Shown here piece after piece: positions 44,165 to 52,472 of a stretch of 64,000 nucleotides of DNA. This stretch comes from Salaquimonas sp. (GTDB lineage Bacteria > Pseudomonadota > Alphaproteobacteria > Rhizobiales > Rhizobiaceae). The notes under the pieces are model-generated. The model did not search any database and had not been told where the DNA came from. It saw only the letters and a program-made list of their open reading frames with translations. The DNA lies in contig JANQQM010000033.1 in the NCBI GenBank assembly GCA_028289365.1, positions 1-64,000 of the forward strand. Reading direction: 5' to 3'. The translations under genes and the position numbers were made by a program. The first letter of the stretch is position 1. Each line of letters starts with the position of its first letter.

Positions 44165-44656
44165 ATGAGTAAAGTTACAAGAAATCTTGCCTTACTCTGG
44201 CGTTCCGAAAAAATTCTGGCCGAGGCGAAACTAAACCTGACCACAAAGAAGCTGGCATTGGGTGTAATCGCCGGTATCTCGTGCCTGTTTGCTTGGGGAA
44301 TGTTCAATCTGGCGCTGTTTTTTGCAATCGAGCCGGAAATTGGTCAGGCATGGTCTGCCTTTGTCGTCGGAATTGCCGATATCGTGATTGCGGGAGTCTT
44401 GTTATTTCTAGCTCAGCGGATGCAGCCGGCCGCAGAAGAAGAGATGGTCCGGGAAGTCAGGGATCTTGCGCTGGCGGAGATCGGCGCCGAGGTGGATCAG
44501 GTCCAGGCAGGTTTGACCCAGCTTCGCGATGACGTGCAGACTGCGCGCGACGGGATTGTCCAGTTTGTGCACCATCCCAAGGAAATCCTGTCGCCAGCGA
44601 TAATCGGCGCGGTGATAACGGCGATTGCAAAATTGGCGCAGTCCCGCAAGCGCTAA
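44165..44656 (+). CDS. Phage holin family-like membrane protein
   Basis: The 163-residue protein has two hydrophobic helices (ALGVIAGISCLFAWGMFNLALFFAIE and AWSAFVVGIADIVIAGVLLFLA) followed by a charged helical tail, the plan of the actinobacterial/alphaproteobacterial holin-like family. It pairs with the DUF883 gene, a common chromosomal pair with no phage genes nearby, so it is more likely an envelope-stress protein than a lytic holin. Confidence 0.7.
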   Translation: MSKVTRNLALLWRSEKILAEAKLNLTTKKLALGVIAGISCLFAWGMFNLALFFAIEPEIGQAWSAFVVGIADIVIAGVLLFLAQRMQPAAEEEMVREVRDLALAEIGAEVDQVQAGLTQLRDDVQTARDGIVQFVHHPKEILSPAIIGAVITAIAKLAQSRKR

Positions 44657-44700
44657 GGCGATTCGATCAGATTGATGGATATTCTTGTCGTTCGGCGATC

Positions 44701-44913
44701 CTAGGATTGATCCCGGGATTTCCTGGCGTCCTTGATTTTGAAGTATAAGAACAGACAGATGAAAAATATGAAATAGAGGACCAGCATCAAGCCGATCTGC
44801 CTCGTCACGGACCAGTCGGAATAATTGGCAAAAATTATTCCACCAACTCCCAATGCAATGGCAAGAAACGCAATTCTGCGGTTTGTAACGCCCTGGCTCA
44901 ACACTTTCTCCAC
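44701..44913 (-). CDS. Small two-helix membrane protein, hypothetical
   Basis: The 70-residue GTG-started protein has FLAIALGVGGIIFANY and IGLMLVLYFIFFICLFLYF as two transmembrane segments, with a basic end. There is no Shine-Dalgarno of note. Conservation is unknown, so this is a moderate call. Confidence 0.5.
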   Translation of the reverse strand: MEKVLSQGVTNRRIAFLAIALGVGGIIFANYSDWSVTRQIGLMLVLYFIFFICLFLYFKIKDARKSRDQS

Positions 44914-45058
44914 GCCGATTGTTTGAAGATGCAGTTAAGACGCATATTGCGATTCAGGCAAGCGGGATTACCGACCGGATGAAAAATCCCTGTTGGGGTC
45001 AAGCCAACAAGTGTTGTAGATGATCAGATTCGCCTCCGACACGCAGCCAGATGTGGCA

Positions 45059-45086
45059 GAGCCGCCAAACTATCGTTAGGCGGCTC
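45059..45086 (-). terminator. Hairpin downstream of the GX3-repeat protein gene
   Basis: GAGCCGCC (45059-45066) and GGCGGCTC (45079-45086) pair as a perfect 8-bp stem with a 12-nt loop. It lies about 40 bp beyond the stop on the minus strand. There is no clear T-run, so it could be a partial terminator or a stability element. Confidence 0.5.
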
Positions 45087-45127
45087 CTGCGTAGGAAGTT
45101 ATTTTAACTTACTGGTTTGAAACCAGT

Positions 45128-45571
45128 TCAGCCACAGCTATTGGTACGCATGCAGTTACGCATCTGGTCCCGCATGTTGCTGCGCCAGTCGCTACCATCC
45201 TGGAAGCCGTCATGGCCACCATCGCGCTGACCGCTCATCCAACCCTGTTCGTAGCCGAACATATATCCCTTTTCAAAACCACGACGATATTCCTCAAAGG
45301 AAGCGCCTGATTTCTGGAAGGTCATCATGCCGCCGCTGTTGAGCGCGGCCTGGAAGGAAGCCTTATAGGCGTCCTTATAGCCGTCAGTATAGCCATCCTG
45401 GCGGCCATCGCGCTGGCCGTCGCTAAAGCCGCGATTATAGTCCGGCGTGTTGGCCTGCGCCTGATCTGACAGCATTGGTGTTGCTGCGACCACTGCTGCG
45501 GCAGCGGCTACCGGTATCAATGAGCGGCTGAAGAATACGCGGCGGCTCATTTTTTCTGGTTTGTTTGACAT
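45128..45571 (-). CDS. Exported protein with GX3 (Yae1-like) repeats
   Basis: The 147-residue protein starts at ATG 45571 (GGAG 6 nt upstream) with a Tat-like signal SRRVFFSRSLIPVAAAAAVVAA, cleaved probably at AQA. Glycine recurs every fourth residue in two runs, G48-G64 (5 glycines) and G98-G126 (8 glycines), with Asp often before each Gly. This resembles deca-GX3 motifs of Yae1/Lto1 proteins. A C-terminal pair of cysteines (C140, C146) follows. No function is known to me. Confidence 0.7.
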   Translation of the reverse strand: MSNKPEKMSRRVFFSRSLIPVAAAAAVVAATPMLSDQAQANTPDYNRGFSDGQRDGRQDGYTDGYKDAYKASFQAALNSGGMMTFQKSGASFEEYRRGFEKGYMFGYEQGWMSGQRDGGHDGFQDGSDWRSNMRDQMRNCMRTNSCG

Positions 45572-45758
45572 GTTGTTCTCCGTCGATTTGTTTTTCCATA
45601 GAAGACCGTTCAGGCGATCCGGATTCCGGTTCGTCTGGCGGCGCGTGTCGTTCACACGAACTGCTCTGTTCGTTTGCTGCGCAACGCAAATGGGGCGGAG
45701 GGCGACCGGCCGATGTGCCGATCGTCACAGGCTGAGTCCAGCAGCCGATCTGGTGGAC

Positions 45759-46493
45759 CTATTTGTAGGTATCGACGAAGTTCTTCAGGATCTGTCCGGG
45801 GACGCGCACATCCTGCTGATGGCAAAGCTCGATGATCTTGTCGGCGTCTGACGGCGGGAAGTACCCTTTGTTCCGGTAAACATTGATCCGGGTTTCGAAC
45901 ACATCGCTGTCTGCTTCGGGGTGAAACTGAGTGGCATAGACGTTGGATTTATAACGGATCATTTGAAAAGGGCAGGGATCGGATGAAAGCAGGTGAGCGC
46001 AGTCATCAGGCAGGTTCTGAACCGCCTCCTTGTGCCCGACAAACGCCATAAACCTGTCAGGGAATCCCTCAAGAATTGGGTCTTTGGACCCATCTTCGGT
46101 CAGGTGGCATTCGACCGCACCGACAACCTCGCTATAGCGGTCTTTGTTGACTTCGGCACCCAGATGATGGGCAAGGATTCCAATGCCGTAACAACAACCG
46201 AGGAATGGAATGTCGTTCCCGGTTATAGCAGGCATCAGGCTGAAGACCGCTTCCTCAATCTGCTTCTCGATATCTGTTTTCTTGTCTTCTTCATCGCTTA
46301 CGCATCCCGGTCCGCCCCCGACAATCACGCCGGCATGGTCTTCTAGATCAAGTTCTGCCGGCAAGGGTTGCTGATCGAGCCTGATACGAGTGGTCTGCGA
46401 CGGCTCGAGGCCTCCCTTGTCAAGGATTGCCTGGTATTCGTCGTCGGAGGTTTCCGTTTCGGGACGAAGTTGCAAAACTAGAAAGGGTTTCAT
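45759..46493 (-). CDS. Class I glutamine amidotransferase (GMP synthase-like GATase1)
   Basis: The 244-residue protein starts MKPFLVLQLRPE and has VIVGGGPGCVSDEEDK, the nucleophile elbow LGCCYGIGILAHHLG with the catalytic Cys, and the late catalytic His/Glu in ATQFHPEADSDVF. Stand-alone GATase1 proteins of this type are gamma-glutamyl hydrolases or unassigned. It is divergent from an ArsR gene with a shared regulatory region. The upstream in-frame extension is unlikely coding. Confidence 0.85.
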   Translation of the reverse strand: MKPFLVLQLRPETETSDDEYQAILDKGGLEPSQTTRIRLDQQPLPAELDLEDHAGVIVGGGPGCVSDEEDKKTDIEKQIEEAVFSLMPAITGNDIPFLGCCYGIGILAHHLGAEVNKDRYSEVVGAVECHLTEDGSKDPILEGFPDRFMAFVGHKEAVQNLPDDCAHLLSSDPCPFQMIRYKSNVYATQFHPEADSDVFETRINVYRNKGYFPPSDADKIIELCHQQDVRVPGQILKNFVDTYK

Positions 46494-46629
46494 GTACGGC
46501 GCCAAGTGGGGGAGAATTCGTTCAGTGTAAATGAGGAAGAATACGGCCCAAGTCAAGCGGACCGGATCCAGATTGGCGACCGACGTATATCGGCTTGCCT
46601 GCGAGATATCGAAATACTGAAGCAATCAC

Positions 46630-46671
46630 TTGACTATTGAGAGATCTGTGATAATAGTCAACCAATCACTT
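46630..46671. promoter_or_regulatory. Operator-like repeats between the GATase and ArsR genes
   Basis: TTGACTATT (46630-46638) and AATAGTCAA (46653-46661) are perfect 9-bp inverted arms, 14 bp apart. CAATCACTT is directly repeated at 46623-46631 and 46663-46671. An extended -10 TGTGATAAT lies within the spacer. It lies just upstream of the ArsR Shine-Dalgarno (46679-46683). Binding by the ArsR protein is inferred. Confidence 0.6.
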
Positions 46672-46690
46672 CAGTATTGGAGGTTTGCTC

Positions 46691-47011
46691 TTGGGTGATC
46701 TGAACAGCACTTTTTTTGCATTATCCGATGAAACACGGCGCGCCATTCTGGAAAGTCTTGCCACCGGTGAAAAACCGCTTGGTGAGCTGGCCCGTCCCTT
46801 TGACATGACGCAAACGGCTGTCTCACAGCATGTGCGTTTGCTGGAAAAGGCAGGATTGGTTTCGATCGAGAAACGTGGCCGTGTGCGTCACTGCGCACTG
46901 AATGATGTGGGAAACCTGGAAGCTGCGTTCGGCTGGATCAAGAACTATGAACAGTTTTGGTCCTCGGCACTGGATCGTCTGGAAATTGAACTCAAGAACA
47001 CTGACGACTGA
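46691..47011 (+). CDS. ArsR-family regulator
   Basis: The 106-residue winged-helix protein has FALSDETRRAILESLATGEKPLGELARPFDMTQTAVSQHVRLLEKAGLVSIEKRGRVRHC. It lacks metal-binding Cys pairs. I start it at TTG 46691, 7 nt after GGAGG (46679-46683), rather than the TTG at 46685. It is followed by the DUF899 gene, which it probably controls. Confidence 0.88.
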   Translation: MGDLNSTFFALSDETRRAILESLATGEKPLGELARPFDMTQTAVSQHVRLLEKAGLVSIEKRGRVRHCALNDVGNLEAAFGWIKNYEQFWSSALDRLEIELKNTDD

Positions 47012-47085
47012 ACCGGTGAGATTGAATCTATCACCGCACAAGTTGGACGATCTGAGCTTATTAATTGAAACTGATGGAGACCGAC

Positions 47086-47790
47086 ATGTCACAACATAAT
47101 ATTGCTTCTCGAGAAGAATGGTTGATTGCCCGCAAGGCGCTACTCAAGGAAGAAAAGGAGCTTACCCGCCGACGCGATGCGCTGGCAAACTCCCTGAGGA
47201 AACTGCCGTTGGTGGCGGTGGAGGCAGACTACCAGTTCCAATCCGAAAACGGTCTGACGTCGCTGTCCGACCTGTTTGACGGCCGCAAGCAGCTTGCAAT
47301 CTACCACTTCATGTTTGGCCAGGATTGGGAAGAGGGATGCCCAAGTTGCTCACTATGGGCGGATAGCTTCGATGGCAATGATGCCCATTTCAAAGCGCGG
47401 GATACCGCATTCGCCTGCGTTTCGGAGGCGCCTTTGGAAAAGCTCCTGACCTATCGGGAGCGGATGGGATGGTCCTTTCCCTGGGTATCAAGTCAGGCTT
47501 CCACATTCGGACGGGACTTCGGTGTTTCATTTGGTGATGAAGCAGTTGAAGGCCGTACCTATAATTATTCAGATAAGCCTGCGCAGGGTGAGTTGCCTGG
47601 CCTAAGCACGTTTTATCGTGATGAGGACGGAGTGATTCTGCACAGCTATTCGACCTATGCACGAGGGCTCGAAAACCTGAATGCGGTTTATGGGATTCTC
47701 GATTTCACGCCGCTTGGCAGGCACGAGGACGGTCTTTCCTATCCGATGGCCTGGGTCCGCAGGAAAGACCAATATCAGGATGCAGTCTAG
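47086..47790 (+). CDS. DUF899 thioredoxin-like family protein
   Basis: The 234-residue protein matches the DUF899 family with EEWLIARKALLKEEKELTRRRDALA at the start and DLFDGRKQLAIYHFMFGQDWEEGCPSCSLWADSFDG, in which CPSC is a thioredoxin-like CxxC. ARGLENLNAVYGILDFTPLGR is the family's end. ArsR-DUF899 pairs are frequent, and the biological role is unknown. GGAG precedes the ATG. Confidence 0.9.
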   Translation: MSQHNIASREEWLIARKALLKEEKELTRRRDALANSLRKLPLVAVEADYQFQSENGLTSLSDLFDGRKQLAIYHFMFGQDWEEGCPSCSLWADSFDGNDAHFKARDTAFACVSEAPLEKLLTYRERMGWSFPWVSSQASTFGRDFGVSFGDEAVEGRTYNYSDKPAQGELPGLSTFYRDEDGVILHSYSTYARGLENLNAVYGILDFTPLGRHEDGLSYPMAWVRRKDQYQDAV

Positions 47791-47902
47791 GTTTGTCGGA
47801 TGCCAATTGGGTGAGTTGCGGGTTGCATGATCCCAATGGACGAACAGAGCCTGATGGACTAACAATTGGGGCAGACCAATCAGACAAGGCTGCCCCAAAA
47901 TA

Positions 47903-48964
47903 ATGACGCATGTCTCCCGGCAACGACGCGAATTCGAACTGGTACCCCAACTGGCCAAGCATCCGCATATCGATCTTTGCGGCATCGATACGCCAATCGA
48001 GCAGTTGCATCGTCTCGGCGAGAAATTAGGCATAAACCTCTATGCAAAACGTGATGACATCCTGCCGCTTGCGATGGGCGGGAACAAAGTACGTCAGCTA
48101 GAGTATTATCTTGGACCGGCCCAGCAGGCCGGTGCCGACACGGTAATCATCACGGGCGCGGTGCAATCAAATTTTGTCCGTTTATGCGCTGCTGCAGCAC
48201 GCAAGATGGGTTGGCATCCAGTCGTGCAACTCGAGGATCGTGTCGCCAATAACAGCCGTGAGTACAAACACTCCGGCAATGTCCTGATAGACCATCTTCT
48301 TGGCGCGGAAATCCATACCTTCCCGGAAGGTGAAAACGAGGCGGCAGCGGATGCCAATCTCGACCGGATTGCAGAAGACCTCAGGGCCAAAGGAAGGCAC
48401 CCCCATGTCATCCATCTGGGCATTGATCACCCGCCGGTCGGCGGTTTGGGTTATTCACTCGCTGCAGTGGAAGCACATTTGCAATTGCAGGCGATGGGCG
48501 TGAAGCCGGACTATGTGATCGTTCCTTCGGGCAGCGGACTGACTCATTCAGGGTTTTTGGTCGGTGCAAGGGCTGTCGGCTGGAATGTACCGATTTACGG
48601 GATATGTGTGCGCCGCGATGCCGGGCAGCAAAAGGCCCGAATTGAGCGCCGGACCAAAGAGCTGGATGCGATGCTGGATAATGCTGCCAATATTGCCCCG
48701 AACGACATTCTGGTGGATGACGCTACGTTGGCGCCAGGTTATGGGGCGCCGTCAGACGAGGTCATGGATGCGCTGGTTCTTGCTGCACGATCAGAAGCGC
48801 TTTTGTTGGACCCGGTATATTCCGGCAGGACGTTTGCCGGTTTGATCTCGCTGGTGAACAGAGGGGTGATTGAAGAGGGTAAGTCGGTCTTATTCATGCA
48901 TACCGGTGGCACGCCTGGAATTTTTGCATATGAAAACGAGATCATGACCGCATCGGCAAGGTAG
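47903..48964 (+). CDS. D-cysteine desulfhydrase/ACC deaminase-family PLP enzyme
   Basis: The 353-residue fold type II PLP protein has LYAKRDDILPLAMGGNKVRQLEYYLGPAQQAGADTVIITGAVQSNFVRLCAAAARKMG, in which the Lys of GGNK is the PLP base and QSN binds phosphate. It could be D-cysteine desulfhydrase, ACC deaminase or another sulfur/amino-acid lyase. It is convergent with the TRAP importer, which may supply its substrate. Confidence 0.82.
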   Translation: MTHVSRQRREFELVPQLAKHPHIDLCGIDTPIEQLHRLGEKLGINLYAKRDDILPLAMGGNKVRQLEYYLGPAQQAGADTVIITGAVQSNFVRLCAAAARKMGWHPVVQLEDRVANNSREYKHSGNVLIDHLLGAEIHTFPEGENEAAADANLDRIAEDLRAKGRHPHVIHLGIDHPPVGGLGYSLAAVEAHLQLQAMGVKPDYVIVPSGSGLTHSGFLVGARAVGWNVPIYGICVRRDAGQQKARIERRTKELDAMLDNAANIAPNDILVDDATLAPGYGAPSDEVMDALVLAARSEALLLDPVYSGRTFAGLISLVNRGVIEEGKSVLFMHTGGTPGIFAYENEIMTASAR

Positions 48965-48984
48965 ATGGACACCGCCATTGGCAT

Positions 48985-50340
48985 CTAACCGGAAAGCGCT
49001 CTTGGAAGCCACAGGGTGAGGATCGGAAAAGCGACCAGGATGCCCACCCGGATCAGCTCTGCGCCAAAAAATGGCAGAACGCCCAGGAATGTCTGGCGCA
49101 TTGGCACATCGGGCGCTTGGGCAGAAATGATGAACACGTTCATGCCCACCGGTGGCGTGATCAGGCCAAGTTCAACCACTATGAGCGCAAGAATACCGAA
49201 CCAGATTTTCAGATCCTCTGTATCCATTCCAAAGGGTGAAGTATCGGCTGTGGCAAAGTCTCCGCCGTTTAGTTGAACAAGCACCGGCCAGAAAAACGGT
49301 ATCGCCAGCAGTATCATGGACAGGCTGTCCATCAGGCAGCCGAGCAGGATCAGTGCAAGAAGCAGCAGCAACAGGATCGTCATGGGTTCGAGCCCGGATG
49401 TTGCCATCCACCCTGCCATTGCCTGAGGTACGCCGCCCCGTGACATGAATATTTTCAGCAGCTCCGCCCCCAACAGGATTAGAAAAATCATGCCGGTAGT
49501 GGAGGCGGTTTCCAGCAAGCCCTCGCGTATGCTTGGCAGGGACAACTTCCTCTTGATGAAACCAAATAGCGCGACCATCACGACGCCGACTGCGGCAGCC
49601 GGTGTGGGATTGAAGAAGCCGAAATAGATGCCGCCGATCACAACGCCAAACACGAGGCCGACCGGAAGAACATTGAGTGTTGCCGAAATGAATTCCTGGG
49701 GTGTCGTGCCTCCACCTCTTGGTCCGGCATCCGGGAAGATCAGGACATAGACAAAAATTGTAATGACGAAGAACAGGACCGCGATCAGGCCGGGTATCAG
49801 TGCGGCCATGAACATGGTGACGACATTGGCTTCAACGACGATGGCGTAGATGATCAGCACCACGGAAGGCGGGATCAGAATGCCCAGAACACCACCAGCG
49901 GCGATGGTGCCGGTCGCCAGGGTTCCGGAATATCGATAGCGTTTCAATTCCGGCAGCGCGACGCGGCCCATGGTCGAAGCAGTTGCAAGCGAGCTGCCGC
50001 AAACCGCCCCGAAACCGGCGCAGGCAGCAATCGCGGACATCGCCACGCCACCGCGCATCCAGCCCAGCCAGGCATTTGCTGCCCGGAACAGATCCGCGCT
50101 CAGGCCAGATCGGGAGGCAATCGCACCCATGAGAATGAAAAGCGGAACAACCGACAGGTCGTAAACAGAGAACTGGCCATAGGCCAGGTCCTTCAACTGG
50201 GAAAGAACGATCGCCGGGCCATTGAGAATGGCGATGCCAACGGTGCCGACGATGATCATCGCATAGGCGATCGGCATGCGAATTGCGATCAGGAAAACCA
50301 GAGCGCCGAGACCGAGAAAACCGATTGTTATGCTTTCCAC
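48985..50340 (-). CDS. dctM: TRAP transporter large permease (DctM)
   Basis: The 451-residue protein has about 12 hydrophobic helices and TRAP-M segments: GSSLATASTMGRVALPELKRYRYSGTLATGTIAAGGVLGILIPPSVVLIIYA and FGILALIVVELGLITPPVGMNVFIISA. It forms the Na+-coupled transport unit with DctQ. It starts with GTG one base after the dctQ stop. Confidence 0.93.
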   Translation of the reverse strand: MESITIGFLGLGALVFLIAIRMPIAYAMIIVGTVGIAILNGPAIVLSQLKDLAYGQFSVYDLSVVPLFILMGAIASRSGLSADLFRAANAWLGWMRGGVAMSAIAACAGFGAVCGSSLATASTMGRVALPELKRYRYSGTLATGTIAAGGVLGILIPPSVVLIIYAIVVEANVVTMFMAALIPGLIAVLFFVITIFVYVLIFPDAGPRGGGTTPQEFISATLNVLPVGLVFGVVIGGIYFGFFNPTPAAAVGVVMVALFGFIKRKLSLPSIREGLLETASTTGMIFLILLGAELLKIFMSRGGVPQAMAGWMATSGLEPMTILLLLLLALILLGCLMDSLSMILLAIPFFWPVLVQLNGGDFATADTSPFGMDTEDLKIWFGILALIVVELGLITPPVGMNVFIISAQAPDVPMRQTFLGVLPFFGAELIRVGILVAFPILTLWLPRALSG

Positions 50341-50341
50341 G

Positions 50342-50863
50342 TCAGCCTGCCCTAATTTTCTTGAGTTCGTGGATCTGGTCGTAAAAGGTGATCAGGGATG
50401 CGCAGAAAAGAAGGAATAGCGAGATTAACGCCGGTATAAACGCCCACCAAATCGGTATTTCCAGAATTCCGGTGAACTCGGAATATTCCATGTAATCAAC
50501 CAGACCTGCACTCATCCGCCACAGCAGCAAGGCCGAGAACAGGATTGCCGCCACCGCAGCAAGGATGGACATGATCGCAATTTTCACCGGCCCGGCATTC
50601 ATGGTGAAAATGTCGGCTGAAACATTTGCACCCACCAATTGGCAATAGGGAAGGAAACAGAATACCGCAATCGCGGCGCCCATTTCGGTAAGTTCGAAGT
50701 CGCCCGGGAAGGGTCTGTTGGCTATGGCATCAGCCAGAATGGAATAGGAATTGACCGCGACGATGCCCAGTAAAACGACGCCCCCAAATAGTGCCCAAGC
50801 GATGATTATGCGGCAGACGAGGCCGATTGGCCCCGTCCTTTGTCGATAGTCCAATTGGTTCAC
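50342..50863 (-). CDS. dctQ: TRAP transporter small permease (DctQ)
   Basis: The 173-residue protein has four hydrophobic segments in TRAP-Q order (IIIAWALFGGVVLLGIVAVNSYSI, GAAIAVFCFLPYCQLVGANVSADIFT, IMSILAAVAAILFSALLLWRMS, IPIWWAFIPALISLFLLFCASLITF). It has GTG as start and sits 4 bp after dctP. Confidence 0.9.
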   Translation of the reverse strand: MNQLDYRQRTGPIGLVCRIIIAWALFGGVVLLGIVAVNSYSILADAIANRPFPGDFELTEMGAAIAVFCFLPYCQLVGANVSADIFTMNAGPVKIAIMSILAAVAAILFSALLLWRMSAGLVDYMEYSEFTGILEIPIWWAFIPALISLFLLFCASLITFYDQIHELKKIRAG

Positions 50864-50867
50864 CCAA

Positions 50868-51908
50868 TCAGTTGGTTTTCATGTTTTCCCCGACGAGCTT
50901 GGTGGCCTGATCATACAAGGCCTGGCCATCAATGCCCTTTTCCTTCATTTCGGTGACCCAGCGATCTACGACCGGAGCGACAGCTGTCTCGAACTCAGCC
51001 CATTCTTCCTCCGTGAGCTGGATATGCTTGTTACCGGCCTTCGTCGCGACGCCAATGCCACCTGCTTCGGAGGCATCCCAGATTTCACCGACTTCGACAT
51101 GCCATTCTTCGTCGGAGTTATCGATGAAAATTTGCTTGATATCGTCGGGAAGGCTATCCCAGCGGTCCTGATTCATGATCACCGAAAACGATGTTGTGCC
51201 CAGTCTTTTGCCTCCGGGGCCTTCGATCTGATATTCGGTCTGTTCCTGGATCTTCAGAGGCGGAATGATCTCAAACGGGATCAGGGCGCCATCAACGACT
51301 TTCTTCGACAAGGCGACCGGTATTTCACCGACCGATGTTTTGACCGGGCTTGCACCGAGTGCTTCCAGCACCCAGGAGCCAGTACGCGACGGAATACGGA
51401 TTTTCTTGCCTTTCATGTCGTCGGGACTGCGCACCTCGTCGGTGGCCATATGGATCGCCTGACCGCCATGGACATGCTGGAAGAGTGCGACCAGTCCCTT
51501 GAAGTCCTTGGAGAGTTCGTCCTCATACATTGCCTTCATGGCGCGATTGACCGCGGCACTGTTTCCCTGGTGGACGCCCGGAAGCTCAAAGACTTCGGTG
51601 CGTGGAAATGCGCCAGCAGCGTAGGCATTGACGATCCATGCCATGTCGACAACACCGTCACGGACCTGCCGCGGCAATTGCGGTGGTTTTCCACCCAGGG
51701 TCATGGATGGAAAAATCTCGATCTTGATGCGACCGTCCGAAGCATCCATGATTTTCTGTGCCCATGGTTCCAGCATCTTGGTGTGGGCCGGTGCCTTCGG
51801 GCTAAGGAAATGATGCAGTTTGAACTCGTACTCGGCTGCAAAAGCCGCAACGGAACCGGCAAACATGATTGCTGTTCCCAGCGCAATCGTACTTATTTTT
51901 CTTAGCAT
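50868..51908 (-). CDS. dctP: TRAP transporter substrate-binding protein (DctP)
   Basis: The 346-residue exported protein has a signal peptide (ISTIALGTAIMFAGSVAAFAAEY) and the DctP core EYEFKLHHFLSPKAPAHTKMLEPWAQKI, with the ligand-carboxylate motif region KGKKIRIPSRTGSWVLEALGASPVKTSVGEIPVALSKKVVDGAL, in which the conserved Arg binds an organic acid. With its position after the thioesterase/oxidoreductase genes, an aryl or keto acid is plausible. A GTG at 51914 is an alternative start. Confidence 0.93.
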   Translation of the reverse strand: MLRKISTIALGTAIMFAGSVAAFAAEYEFKLHHFLSPKAPAHTKMLEPWAQKIMDASDGRIKIEIFPSMTLGGKPPQLPRQVRDGVVDMAWIVNAYAAGAFPRTEVFELPGVHQGNSAAVNRAMKAMYEDELSKDFKGLVALFQHVHGGQAIHMATDEVRSPDDMKGKKIRIPSRTGSWVLEALGASPVKTSVGEIPVALSKKVVDGALIPFEIIPPLKIQEQTEYQIEGPGGKRLGTTSFSVIMNQDRWDSLPDDIKQIFIDNSDEEWHVEVGEIWDASEAGGIGVATKAGNKHIQLTEEEWAEFETAVAPVVDRWVTEMKEKGIDGQALYDQATKLVGENMKTN

Positions 51909-52052
51909 TATCACTTGTTCTCCTCCTTGTGAGCTAACGCTGATAGATACACTACCACGTCTGGTTGAAACTCCTTAATTACATCTCATCGGGCCTACCG
52001 GCGGGCGATAGCACCCGAAATTTTTCCCTCTCCACGTTACGATAATGCATGT

Positions 52053-52472
52053 TCAGCCCTCGCTCGCAAACAATGCCTTTACCTCCTCGGGGATCGGGAG
52101 TGATTTTAAGCCTTCTCCGTCATCAGAACGGGTGACCAGGACACGCTTTTCGTGCCCGGCGACTGCAAGTTTCTCATCACGAAACAGTTTGTGTTCGACG
52201 TCGAAACTTGCGCGGCCAAAACCGGTGATCTGCGTTTCGATGATGACTTCATCTCCGTAGCTGGAGGGCGCTTGAAATTCTGCGCCGGTCTTGACCATGG
52301 GAAAGCCCACCACGCCATAGCGGCGTACCAATTCGGGTTTCGGCAAGCCGGCTTCCTTGAAATGGTTCGCAGTGGAAGCATCGAACCAGGCAAAATAGTT
52401 CGGGTAGAATACGATATCTGCAGGGTCGCAATGCCCCCATTCTACGATTAGCTTGCGACGGCTGATCAGCAT
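52053..52472 (-). CDS. Acyl-CoA thioesterase (4-hydroxybenzoyl-CoA/YbgC hot-dog family)
   Basis: The 139-residue hot-dog protein has VEWGHCDPADIVFYPNYFAWFDASTANHF, with the Asp of the 4-hydroxybenzoyl-CoA thioesterase active site. It overlaps the iorB-like gene by 7 bp and so is translated with the ketoacid oxidoreductase. It would hydrolyse the arylacetyl-CoA or similar product. Confidence 0.85.
   Translation of the reverse strand: MLISRRKLIVEWGHCDPADIVFYPNYFAWFDASTANHFKEAGLPKPELVRRYGVVGFPMVKTGAEFQAPSSYGDEVIIETQITGFGRASFDVEHKLFRDEKLAVAGHEKRVLVTRSDDGEGLKSLPIPEEVKALFASEG

Noticed and set aside
44165-44656. Holin-like gene as evidence of a prophage
   Set aside because: No endolysin, capsid, integrase or other phage gene is nearby; the DUF883 pair is a common chromosomal arrangement.
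51024-51905. Plus-strand 293-codon ORF
   Set aside because: It is antisense to dctP over its length. The dctP frame has a clear signal peptide and TRAP motifs, so this is a shadow.
48985-51908. Idea that the D-cysteine desulfhydrase-like gene is in one operon with the TRAP importer
   Set aside because: The two are convergent, so no shared transcript is possible; only a functional link through substrate is left open.
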